DNA from: Cenococcum geophilum 1.58
Taxonomy: Eukaryota; Ascomycota; Dothideomycetes; Gloniales; Gloniaceae
Assembly (NCBI GenBank): GCA_001692895.1
Contig: KV748218.1
Location: 310,001-374,000 of the forward strand
DNA: 64,000 nt
Direction of reading: 5' to 3'
In this document: in pieces, positions 37,134 through 47,490 of the stretch
Layout of the letters: each line of letters begins with the position of its first letter
Position numbering within the stretch: the stretch's first letter is position 1
Position numbers and translations under genes: made by a program
The notes under the pieces: model-generated
The model's input: the letters and a program-made list of their open reading frames with translations, nothing else
Database searches by the model: none
What the model was told of the DNA's origin: nothing

Positions 37134-37802
37134 GATATAAATACTTTTTAGTGCGTAATATATATAGAAGAGCTTGCAGGGACCTTCTAAAAGCTCCTCT
37201 CCCTACTCCTTCTTAATTATATCCTATACCGTCTTAATCTTATTAATCTTATAAGTAATCTTAAAAAGCCTCCTAATATCTATAAAGGCATTTTCCTACT
37301 CTTTACTTTCTAAGTTTCGTTTAAGCTCTCCATCCTTTTCAATCTTAATTATAGCATTTTTCGCAGCCTTAACTATATTATACTCCTAGTTTAAAATAAC
37401 CTGCGTTAAACTATAATAAATATTTACGCGCTAATTGACTAGGTGGCTTTAGGCAGCTTTAAGGATAACCTCTATTATCTACGCCTTTCCTTAGTATACA
37501 AGGGCTATTAACCAAATAGTAGGAGGTAGAGGCGTAGGAGGCAGAGGCGTGGGAGGTAGAGGCGGCGGCTTTTCTTTTAAGCGGAGTTCTATAGTTCTAG
37601 GCATTTTTACAGTGAAATTCCGCGCGCGTAACGGGCAATTTAAGAGAAGAGTAATAATAGTGCCTCCTTAACGCGAAGAAAGGTAAATAGGCGTATATAA
37701 TTAAATAAGATAGGATAATAGGATAATAAGAAGTCAAAATAAAGATCTTATAGTATTTACTAAAAAGGTAAATTAAAATAGTTGTTACATAAAATCTTAA
37801 AA

Positions 37803-37850
37803 TATTAAGGAACTTTAACCGCCGGTTAAAGTTATTTAATTAGTTAGATT
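37803..37850. repeat. Conserved hairpin motif, Gypsy-X copy 2
   Basis: TATTAAGGAACTTTAACC, GCC loop, GGTTAAAGTTATTTAATTAGTTAGA. It lies between integrase and ORF-X, oriented opposite to the host element. Confidence 0.8.
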
Positions 37851-38519
37851 TTCCTTACTAAGGCTTTTATATAGCAATAATATTAATATTAATAATTTTT
37901 TAAAAGAATAAATGAGACTTAAATAATGCTTAACTCTAACCTCCGGTATACTTAACCAAAACTTCTTAAAGTAAAGTAGCTCTTCTCTTAACTTAAAAGG
38001 AAACTAAAATGTTAATTTAAAAATTGTAGAATATAAAAATATAAAATACTTATAAGAGATAGTTATTGGTAATAAAGGTAGAAGGAAGAAGATTATATAT
38101 ATAGTTATTCCTTATAAGAGTAGTTGTTAAAATAGAGGATTTAAAACCAGCTTTAAAGAGCTAAATTCTTTTCCTAATTCCTCGTGGCAGTAGGATAAGG
38201 TAGGAGTGTAGTAGAAGACGCTAATCCTTATAGTTACTTTACGTGTTTATTATAGAGGTAGAGAAAAGAAAGTAAATAAGTTACTGCTTATAATAATAGG
38301 TGTCCTAAGTAATAGCCTATTTATAGAAGAATCTTTATAGAAAACTACCTTTTTAGTAGGGTTATATAATCTTTAAGATACGGTAAGATTGTGGTATAGT
38401 TAGAAGGAAGGGACGTATATAAAGGACAGGTGTAAAGAAACTCTTTTATAAGTAGTAACGATTAAATTGCTTAAATAAGAGGGTAGGAGGGCTTTATAGA
38501 CGAGAACCTAGCTAATTCT

Positions 38520-40860
38520 TCTTAAAGAACACCTTTCCTAACAGCTAATATCACTTTATACTATACCAAAGTTTAGCCTAACTTTGCTTTTTATAGGATA
38601 TAGAGTAAGTTCCCTTCCCCTACCTAAGAATTCAACTATCCCCTAGTTAAAGCGTTTATACTCACTACTATTAAATATTAACGGCTTAGTTATTACTACC
38701 TTTTATATTAACCTCCTTCTTTATAAGGCTTTATCTAGTTCTTATACTCACTTTTACGCCCACGTCTATTATAATAGTAGTTTAGTTATTAATTTCTCTA
38801 CTTATGCCACAGCCTCCTCTTTAGGTACTTCTTCTTCTGTAAAGACTTCTTCTATATTATAGTTGCTTTTATTTATATAGTCTTCTAGTTTAATCCCCTT
38901 AGGATCTTATACACAAAACTATTTCAACCAATTCCTATATAGGGTGCCTCCTATTTTAGTGCTATTAAGGTCCTTAATTTTATAGAACCCTTTTTCTAAC
39001 GACCCTTTAATCTAAAAGGGGCCCTACTATTTTAGCTGCGGCTTTTACTATCGCGACGTATCCTTTACCTTCTTTGCATCCTATACTGGTATAAGCTCTC
39101 TAAGCTTAAGCTTACTTTTACAGGTATTTTTTATCTTATTAAAGTACTCTTTATTAGCTAGATAATAGCGGCGTACCCTCTTCTAAGCTTCTTTGTTATT
39201 TATTTCTTATCGTTTAAACTATTTTATTCTTAAAATAATTAGTTTCTCTATTATTTTTATCTTATTTTATAGAAGTGTCTGCTATATAGGGAGGCAAAGG
39301 TTAATTAGGAGCACATATTCTTATCTATAGAGCATTTACGCTAGCGTTATTCCCGTTATCCCCTTAACCGTTATTTAGTTAGCTTAAAGCGCTTTTATTA
39401 AATTCTGTACCTAGTTACCTCCGTACTTTACTAACGCTACTATTAGAGGTTAATGTCCTCTCTTAATTAGGCCTTGTCTTTATAGATAGTAGGCTAATAT
39501 AACCACTTAATAAATTCCGTATACTTTTATAAAAGCGGTTACTATATCCTTATTCTTTAGTTATTTATTAATAGAATATTATCCAAATACCCCCTATCTA
39601 CAGATAACCTCTTCCTATAGGAATTTTGCTACCGCTTTAGATATTATATTTATTAGAGCTCTTACTTCCAGCTAGCCTAAAAGGTACTCTCTAACTACTA
39701 CCAGATACTGCTTCCCTAATTTAGCCGTTAGTATATATATAATATCCATTAAGACCTATTCCTAAAGGGCGCTATCTAGGTTAGATATAAGGCCTCCTTT
39801 TTTTGCCTAGATAAGTACTTCTAGCACTTAAAACACTCTCTTATATATTTCTTAACCGTTTTATAGAGTTTAGGCCACTAATATCGTGCTAATACCTTTA
39901 TAATGTTCCTTTCTTCCCTTAATACCTGTTCTTATTATATATCTCTTATACTACTTTCTTCTAGTATTTCTTACTATCTACTACTTTTTATAATAGTATA
40001 TTCTTGCTTATTTTTCTAAATAGGAGCTAATTCTTAGTCTTAAATTTAACTGCCTTGCGTTTAAAGCTTTAAACTCCTTTATAGTTATTTTTTAAAGTCT
40101 TTAAAGCGTTAATAGCCATTATATAATCTTCTAGTATTCTTTAAAGTACGTATTATTAAGCGGGCTAACGTTTAGATCTTTATTTCGTAGTATTATTAAA
40201 TTTATCGCATATATAATATACCCGAGCTTCTAATCTATAAAGTCTTCTAGGTCCTCCTTAGGCTTATCCTTTAGTTCTCCTTTTTATATGGGTTGCCGGG
40301 ATAAACTATCTACTACGCTATTCTTCTTTTCGGGTATATATTGTATATTAAAATCCTATAGCTAAATCCACGCTAACTAATAGGTTATTAATGATCCTAG
40401 TAGATCTATTGCTAACCTATTAAGCTAGGCCACTAGGGTATTAGCATCTATTTTAACTATAAATTGTGCTCCGTATAGCTAGACTTAAAACTTCTTAAGT
40501 ATATAAAGTAAAGCTCTACACTTAAGCTTTCCAGAGTCGTACTTCCGTTCTCCCTTTAACTATATTCCGCTCTTAAACCTATATAGGTAGCTTCTATCTT
40601 CTTTATTAAGTTAGTTTAACGTTACTCCCTATTTAGTACCGCTTAAGTCTACCATTAATATAATTTCTCCTGCCCTAGGCGAATAGTCAATTTGGATTAG
40701 CGCTGGCGCTATAGTAGTGGCTGTCTTTAAAGTTACTATTACTTATAGCTACTCTAGTCCCTAGTAAAATACTATGCCTTCCCTAAGCAACCGAAATAGA
40801 GGCTCCGCCGTAATAAAAAAGTTAAATAGTTATATATTAATTAGTGTTATACCTTATAAG
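38520..40860 (-). pseudogene. Gypsy-X copy 2 pol (RT end, RNase H, integrase)
   Basis: Minus-strand Ty3/Gypsy pol. The RT/RNase H boundary is near 40,840-40,600 (FFITAEPLFRLLREGIVFYQ, IQIDYSPRAGEIILMVDLS). The RNase H end is near 40,480-40,290 (TDANTLVxQLNR). Integrase spans about 39,950-38,900, with a segment matching LVKRGHQPLIVALAKY. The C-terminal part reads KGFYKIKDLNSTKIGGTLYRN near 38,970. The upstream gag, protease and catalytic RT are absent: 40,860 is a truncation. RIP stops throughout. Confidence 0.82.
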
Positions 40861-40999
40861 TAAATAGTTAACTTACTAATTAAATAGAATACTAGAACTA
40901 GATAGGAAGTCTATAAGATTAGGTATTAAGTGTAGCTCTATTAAGTAAGGTAGTAATTAGTGTTATCTTAGGCTTATCTACGTCAATATTATTAAGGCC

Positions 41000-43764
41000 T
41001 TCTACTACAGTAATACGCCCTTACAGCTTTGCATTAAAGCTATTAATAAGCGAGTTATAGTAAGCTAGTCGCTTTGGGATTCTTTACTTTCTAGCTCTAG
41101 AAGATTCTAATTATAATAAGGTTAATTTAAAAGGTAGCTTTATAGGCTGTCCTTCCTTTAAACCCCTAGAAAGCCTTTAAGTTCTAATATTAACAATATC
41201 CTTACAGCTAAGGTAACTCTTTTGTCCGCTAGGCCGCCTTATAATAGTAGTTAATAGCTTAAGCGCAAGATAATATATATTAGTAGCTGCGTTAGCTAGT
41301 ATATAATATATGCTGTTAAACTAGCTAAACGCGTCCTCTATAGTATACCGCAGCTCTAGGCAGTAACTAGCGGTAAGTAATACTTAAGTAAATAACTTAG
41401 TCACATCTGAACTAGTTCGCCGTCGGCTTTAAAGAAGAAGCTTAAGAACAAGATTGTAATATTTGTTAAGTTAATTAATTTTAAACCAACTATTTTGTTA
41501 GCCTCTACAATTAACTAATATACTAGTAAGTAATGATCTTTAGAGGATTTAATCCGCGGCTTTAGTTACAAGCAATTTAGTAAGGTATAAAGCTAACTAT
41601 ATATATTAACTCTTTGCACTACTAGTAAAGAGAATATAATAATAAATAATCACCCGTTTAATAAGCCTAATATTAGCGTACTTAATAGCAAACTTTAATA
41701 TAAGGTAGACCTCTATATCTTATATAAATCGAACATAGTTTTAGAACACCTTATTAACTGGTTTATTACTATAGGACCGTTAGCTAGGCGAGAAGAACTC
41801 CTCTTAAATGCGCTATAAGGTAGCAAGGAATCTTACTCTTACTATTACCGTTTTATTACCTCTTCCAATATCTTATCCGGTAATTTAATTATTAACCCCC
41901 TTATTACCCTAGTCCTTAATATTTTAAGAAAGAAGATTAAGGAAGTAGGTAGTAATTTAGGCGTTAAAGGACTTAATTACGACCTCCTCTTTATAATAGA
42001 ATGGCGTCCTATAACCCTAATGCGTGCTAAAATAGACCTTACTATAATCTAACAATTTAAAGCAGTTAGATGGTCCGCGGTAAATGTTGTGTATTATATC
42101 CATATAGTTAGTTCGCTAATAAAACAATCCAGCCATAGGAAAAAACCATTTTAGCTATTTATAGTGACGCTCTTTAAGATAGCGCTCTTACTATATAGAT
42201 TGGAGGAGGCCTATAGTCTTCTAATCGCCATTAATTAAGACTAATTCACTATTATTAAAGGATTTATCCTTATACCCTAGCTAGCCCTCTTAAAACCCGC
42301 ATTTACTATTATCGCTACTAAATATATTTCTAAGAACACCACACGTACCCTCTAGAGTGCCCTTATTTTTTAGAATTAGACCTAATATAAAGTAGCGTAG
42401 CTTTTGTGGAAGGAGACAATCTATAATAGGCATACTAGGCTAGAAGTCTGCGGCAATATTAAGCTCTTTAACTTTTAGTATTATATATATAATAGCCTTA
42501 GCAATCTACCTAATTGCTAAGATAATTAAAGATTACGCTATAAGTAAGCTGTTTTATAGGTTTAAGTATAAAAGTATAAAGACCGTTATACGGAAACTAA
42601 AGGTTAAGTATAAGCTTAGAAGTAGTAGTAGAGAGGTACTTATTAGTGTTTAATATAGTCTTATATTAAACCCTTTTATTCTAATTAAAGTTATTATATA
42701 CAACCGTTAGCTGGTTCCGGTTCTTTAAAGTAGTTGCCTTAATTATACGCTATAAGAAAATTACTATTTATTATACCAGCAGTAACTAAGACGCCTTAAG
42801 TACGCGATCTATAGCTAAGATACCTTAACTATACCCTCCGCTTGTAGTGACGGAGGCGTTTTATCTAAACCCTTAAGTATGGAAGTATATACCCTGCTAA
42901 CTTCCTCTAGTTCCTTTTATATTTTGGCAAGACCGGTATATAATATTATAACTCCTAACTTATAAAGAAGCGTAATATACCTTTATTTAATACCTATATT
43001 ATATAAATAAACCCCTAAAGCAGTATGGAACTAGTAGCTAGCTTAAGGGGCTTATACATTTGCTAGGATTACGCATACTATAAAGAGCTTATTATAGTAA
43101 GGCGTAATATTACAAGAATTGGTATATAGCCTTTGCTAAACTAAAGCTATAAGGAAGCTCTATAGCGTTAGAGCAAGGCGCTATACGTCGGCAGTAATTA
43201 TATTAAGCTCGAGCTTTTTAACTAGTTCTTTAGCGTTAAATTATCTAAGCCTACTAGGAATAATAACTCCGTTCTCTTTTTTTAGGCGCATAAAATCCTC
43301 TAACTCTTACTCTATCTGCTTATATAGAGGTTCTTAATAGAGCCTTTCTAGCTAGTGATTACTATATACTATAAGCCGTTCCTTAACTTCTAGCTCTTTA
43401 AATATTACCTTCTATAGCCTATTTACATGTTACTCTAGCGTATTATAATTAAAAGGGCCAGAAGCGGTTATATAATACTTAATAAAAATTATAATGCCCT
43501 AGCGGTACTTATACAGCTGTTCTAATATTAAATTAACTCTTTTGCGTTCTAAATAAAAGACTTATAGTCCTTAATTGTTATTTAAAGCTAGCTTATCAGT
43601 TTAGGTACTCTAGCTACAGTAGGAAGAGGGCGGCGGTAGTTGTGGGAGAGGTGCGGCTGCTATAACTTGGGGGTATTAGACGTGACGACAAGATAATAAA
43701 TTAGAATTAGGCAAATCGGGCAACGTAGCCTTCTTCGCCAGGTTTAATTTAGTAATTCTAGCCA
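41000..43764 (-). pseudogene. DUF6589-type protein, RIP-inactivated
   Basis: Minus-strand frame starting at ATG 43,764 (MARITKLNLAKKATLPDLPN) and continuing for about 900 codons with RIP-type stops. Landmarks I associate with DUF6589 proteins are ALGVYLYNxGIKQRYITLLYK and LGVTISYTGL near 43,000, VYNNFNxNKRV (family DNF.ERVRD) near 42,690, LLPQKLRYFILG and EGTLEGTCGVLRNIF near 42,400-42,320, and LVLINxDQKTIGLLQSI near 42,230. DUF6589 proteins are common, expanded and often transposon-associated in fungi; their biochemical role is unknown to me. The C-terminal limit is uncertain, and no terminal repeats could be paired. Confidence 0.68.
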
Positions 43765-44016
43765 TTAGGAATAGCTTAGGGAGTTATAAAAGTTAAGATA
43801 ATTTGGCTTAAAATAGGTGTATATAGGCCTAAATACCCCACGCGGGACTAATAAAAATCTAAACCGTGTACTAGACCTTCTAACAAAGGTCTTGCCAAAA
43901 GCGGCTAGCGGCTTGGCAAGGTAAGCCTTGGCAAGAAGGTCTAGAAACAAGATAAGCTTTACCCCTAAGCTGGCCACCCCACCTAAAACGCGACGCGTTA
44001 CTTAGCTACTACCTTA
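43765..44016. other. Divergent gap between the DUF6589-type and pogo-2 frames
   Basis: 252 bp separating two start codons on opposite strands. It contains the strong nested inverted repeat at 43,871-43,944 and little else. Confidence 0.5.
43871..43944. repeat. Nested inverted repeat (hairpin)
   Basis: The outer arms CTAGACCTTC (43,871-43,880) and GAAGGTCTAG (43,935-43,944) are perfect complements. Inside, CTTGCCAA...TTGGCAAG (43,901-43,930) forms a second stem. It survived RIP with its symmetry intact. It could be a terminal-repeat relic or a small foldback element; it sits just upstream of the pogo-2 transposase. Confidence 0.7.
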
Positions 44017-45535
44017 ATGGCTATACCACAATAACAAGAAGCCCTTTTTCAAGAGGGTAGAATTAATCTAGCTATCTAGGCGTATAAGTAGAGCCAAATT
44101 CTAAGTTTTCGAGTAGCTACTACTACCTATAATATGCCCCGAAGTACCGCCTAACTACGCGTTAAAGGCATTAAATTAAAACGCGATTTTATACCCAAAA
44201 ATTAACTCCTTACACCCCTATAAGAAGAGGCTCTTAAGTAGTGGATTCTATTAATAGATTAACGCGGTATACCGCCCTAGATTGCGACTATAGGGCAGAT
44301 AGGTGCTATTCTAGCTACCTAGAACGCGTCGCTAGCTACTCTACAACCTATTAGTAAGAATTAGGCATAGAAATATATCAACCGCCATAATAGCCTAAAG
44401 TCGCAGTTTAATCGCAAGTATAACTACCAGCGTGCTAAGTGCGAAGATCCTATGCTTATTTGCGCCTAGTTTAAGCATATTTAAGATATAAAGATCTAAT
44501 AAGGCATTCTTAATAAAGATATCTAGAATTTTAATAAAACTAGCTTTTAGATAGGCGTTATTATAACTATAAGAGTTATTATAGGAACTAATAGGGCTAG
44601 CTGGCCTCGAATAATACAGCCAGGCAATTAAGAGTGGTTATAATTATTAAGTGCATTAACGCGTTAGGGGATATAATTCTACTACTTATTATCTTTAAGG
44701 CCGTAATATACTAAGCTGCTTAGTATAATATTATTCTATATAACTGGTTAATTAGTATTAGCAAGAATGGATAGATAATAAATGAAATAGGCCTTACCTT
44801 GCTTACTAAGGTGTTCTATAAGTATATAAAGGATCGCATAGTTAGCGCGCATCGGCTACTTATGCTAGATGGCCACGGCAGCCACGTTAACCCCGAATTT
44901 AATTAATTCTACATAGATTATTAGATAGTCGTCCTTTGCATACTAGCGTATTCGTTATATCTACTACAGCCGCTAGATGTAGGCTGTTTTTTAGCGCTAA
45001 AGTAAGCCTATAGACGTGGCGTTAAATAGATAATAGCTAGCGGCGTTAATTATATTAATAAACACGAATTCCTACCGCTGTATATATAGGCTAGGTAAAC
45101 GGCACTATATTAAAATAATATATAGGCAGGATTTGCAGCCACTGGCCTTGTTCCATATAACCCTAATTGCGTACTAGCATAGCTACATGCCGAATATCAG
45201 ACACTACCGCCCCGTCCACTATTAAATGTATCTTAGGCAGCCGAAACACTATATAATATTGCTAAATTGCAGCAGCAAATAGTCTTGCTAAAGCGCTATC
45301 TTAAGCGCCGTACATATAGCCCACTAAGTCTAACAGAATAAGCCCTTAGCCAGCTTATAAAGGGGTGCGAAATAGCAATGTTGAGCGCTGTGCTGCTTAT
45401 AAGCGAAAATGAGAAGCTATCCCATAAGCTAGTAGAGGCCACCTCGAAATGTGGCCCGTGCGCAAACACTAAAATATTGACAATCGGCCCAACTAAATAC
45501 ACCAACAAAGCTTCATAAGCTAAAATACAACTACT
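44017..45535 (+). pseudogene. pogo-2 transposase (Fot1/Tigger-like)
   Basis: Plus-strand frame from ATG 44,017. The N-terminal helix-turn-helix is recognisable (AIPQ.QEALFQEGRINLAI.AYK, then FRVATTTYNMPRSTA). The catalytic core follows: xNFNKTSFxIGVI (family NFDETSFQMGV) near 44,530-44,560, LLMLDGHGSHVNPEFN (intact second Asp region) near 44,855-44,905, and YLLQPLDVGCFLALK near 44,960-45,005. It is then RIP-damaged but fairly readable to about 45,480. The end is uncertain because it runs into the piggyBac start without a visible boundary. It is distinct from pogo-1. Confidence 0.85.
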
Positions 45536-45940
45536 ATGGGCCGCAATCGTGTTTCTAATGATGTGGATTTTGTCCAACTTAATCAATACATTATTCCACC
45601 AAACAGGAAGGTAAAGCAGCCGCCGCCCGACCCAAAACCTTTACCCTATTTCGAGCCTCTGCACATTAAAAGTCCGTACATTGGTGGAGCGCCTAATCTT
45701 CCACCTGATGTCAATCCTACCGATCCCTATGCCTTATTTAGGCTTATATTTACAGAGAAGTTGCTTAAGGAGCTTGTTGCTTATATAAATGAGTATATAA
45801 AGCTTTATCTAACAAAAAAGAAGAATGCGACAAAAATTCGCCCATGGACGAACACGACGACGATAGAGCTCTTAGCGTACTTTGCAGTGATAATTTATAT
45901 AGGCATACACATAGAACCTGACATCGCTAATTACTAGAAG
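45440..45940. other. RIP-poor island
   Basis: About 500 bp in which CA and TG are frequent and the reading frame is open, in contrast to everything around it. It covers the end of pogo-2 and the first 133 codons of the piggyBac gene. Damage resumes at about 45,938 with a TAG where Trp is expected (IANY.K). Confidence 0.75.
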
Positions 45941-47490
45941 TAGACCCGGCGGCAGGGGACGAAGCATTTTCTAGTTTATAAGCATATATCGTTAGTGCGC
46001 TTCCAGTAACTTAATCGAATATTTTATATATTAAAACTAAAGCCTACTAACGATCCTAGGAAGGAAGACCCGTTTAACAAGATAGCTACACTTAGTAAGC
46101 ACGTACGCTAGCGCTTTCAACTATTTTGGAAGCCTAGAACCCACCTTACTGTTAATAAGATAATTACACGATTTACTAGGCGCGCATTTAAGCTAGTTAA
46201 TATACTAAGCAAACCGATGCCTAAGGGCTTCAAAATATGGGCTTTGGCCAATAAGGGCTATATATTAGACTGGCTGTTCTATACCAAAGGTGACAAGAAC
46301 AGCCCTATTAATTTGGATACATACTAGATAAAAGAGGAACACTTTTTAAAGACGCAGGCAGTAGTGCTAGATCTCCTTATACAGGAAGATAAGGTAACTG
46401 GGTAGCGCTACATTCAGCTAAATAAGCATATTATTTAGCTAGATAATCTGTTTATAAGTGTTAAGCTTTTATCTCAGCTTTATAACAAAGGGATTAGAGC
46501 AGCAGAAACCGTATAAACGACTAAAATAAGATATAAGGTTATTGATAAGGATTTCAGCCCTACTATAGGGCTAAGGAAATATACACCAAAAATTAATCCT
46601 CCTAAGCAGATCGACAACTCGTTAGCGGAGCTTAAATTAACCTATAACAGCTAAATTACATAGGGCAAACTCTACGGAGCGCTCTTAAAGGACGGTACCG
46701 TAATGCAGTTCGCTTAGAAGGACGCTAATATAGTGCTTTTTATAAGTACTATATTAAATGGTAAGATTCTTACCTCTAGATAAGGCTCTATTACTAATAA
46801 CGTTATATATCACTAGGTCGAGTTTAAGTTAATTAATTACAATAACGTCCTACTACGACTGCCACAGGCGCTGCATAGACTTAAAAGGTCTTCGGGGACT
46901 AAGCTGTAAAGGAGCTATTAATACTAGAGTTTATTAATATATATAATCACTTTATAGAAGGGGTTAATTGGGCGGATTAACTAAGGTTATATTATAACAC
47001 CTAGCGGGTATATAATAAGTCTTAGAAGCCTCTATAGCACTTCCTTATTAATATAAGCCTTATAAACTGCTACAAGCTATCGTCCTAATCCTCCCCTAGC
47101 CACTAGCCCACTTATAGCGCCCATAAAGCCTTTTAATTAGAGCTTATTAAGTTACTATTTAATTACTTAGTAAGGCTTACAAAACAGAAGAAGCTACCCG
47201 CTATAATAGAGGATAAGGATATATATAAGGCACCGGCTAAGGAGTATAGGTAAGGACCTGTTCTACTATTTAGGAACTACAAAAGCTACGCAGCTTATAT
47301 TGCAGCCGGTAGGAAGTTAAGCAATACTAAATACCCAAGGAAGCCTCTTATAAAGCTTTCAATAAACACTATAAAGAAGCCTCGTAATAGTAAGGATTAG
47401 AAGAGACCTAAGCGTCCTCTAAGGACTAGAAACGGCTGCCCTCTATATAAAATACCGCTTTGCACAAAAGGAACCTGCTAGTAGTTTTAA
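45536..47490 (+). pseudogene. piggyBac-type transposase (DDE_Tnp_1_7), 5' third intact
   Basis: Starts at ATG 45,536. Codons 1-133 are open (to 45,937) and read the piggyBac N-terminal domain, including PTDPYALFRLIFTEKLLKE, IRPWTNTTTIELLAYF and IYIGIHIEPDIANY. Downstream the same frame continues through RIP stops: FQLFWKPRTHLTVNKIITRF near 46,110-46,170, KGFKIWALANKGYILDWLFY near 46,225-46,285, and ALHRLKRSSGTK near 46,870. It closes with a Cys-rich tail (RNGCPLYKIPLCTKGTCW) near 47,425-47,480, like the C-terminal cysteine-rich domain of this family. piggyBac transposases cut at TTAA; the terminal repeats were not identified. Not functional as it stands. Confidence 0.85.

Larger units (their letters stand above)
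28400..37610 (-). pseudogene. ORF-X copy 2, unrecognised protein 3' of pol (split by Copia-1)
   Basis: Same frame as copy 1. It starts near 37,605 (MPRTIELRLK, then PPTPLPP repeats), is broken by Copia-1 between 37,134 and 31,075, and resumes to near 28,400. This copy has fewer stops in its C-terminal half, so it is easier to read: LEIDLLQMRKGGLNFKESW near 29,730, LQVKSALLNALVGRLLQDNP near 29,190. Conserved frame in two independently mutated copies is the main evidence that it coded. No family is recognised. Confidence 0.55.
28017..40860 (-). mobile_element. Gypsy-X copy 2: LTR retrotransposon with extra 3' ORF, 5'-truncated, interrupted by Copia-1
   Basis: Minus-strand element with its 3' LTR at 28,017-28,247. 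Right to left: RT/RNase H (40,860-40,300), integrase (about 39,950-38,520), spacer with the hairpin motif (37,850-37,803), ORF-X (about 37,600 to 28,400, split by Copia-1 at 31,076-37,133), a polypurine-like tract and the LTR. Gag, protease, most of RT and the 5' LTR are missing. Without Copia-1 about 6.8 kb remain, so a full element would probably exceed 9 kb. It matches copy 1 block for block. Confidence 0.72.

Noticed and set aside
14106..40568. Simple tandem segmental duplication of about 13 kb
   Set aside because: The repeat unit has an LTR with TG...CA ends and a purine tract at its left edge and ends inside pol at two different points. Two truncated retrotransposon copies explain it better, though a duplication is not excluded.
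43765..43977. 70-codon minus-strand frame with a hydrophobic stretch
   Set aside because: Composition is created by the hairpin region; it ends at the start codon of the DUF6589-type frame and has no family match.
45296..45586. 96-codon minus-strand frame
   Set aside because: Antisense to the pogo-2 tail and piggyBac start; it is open only because this part escaped RIP.
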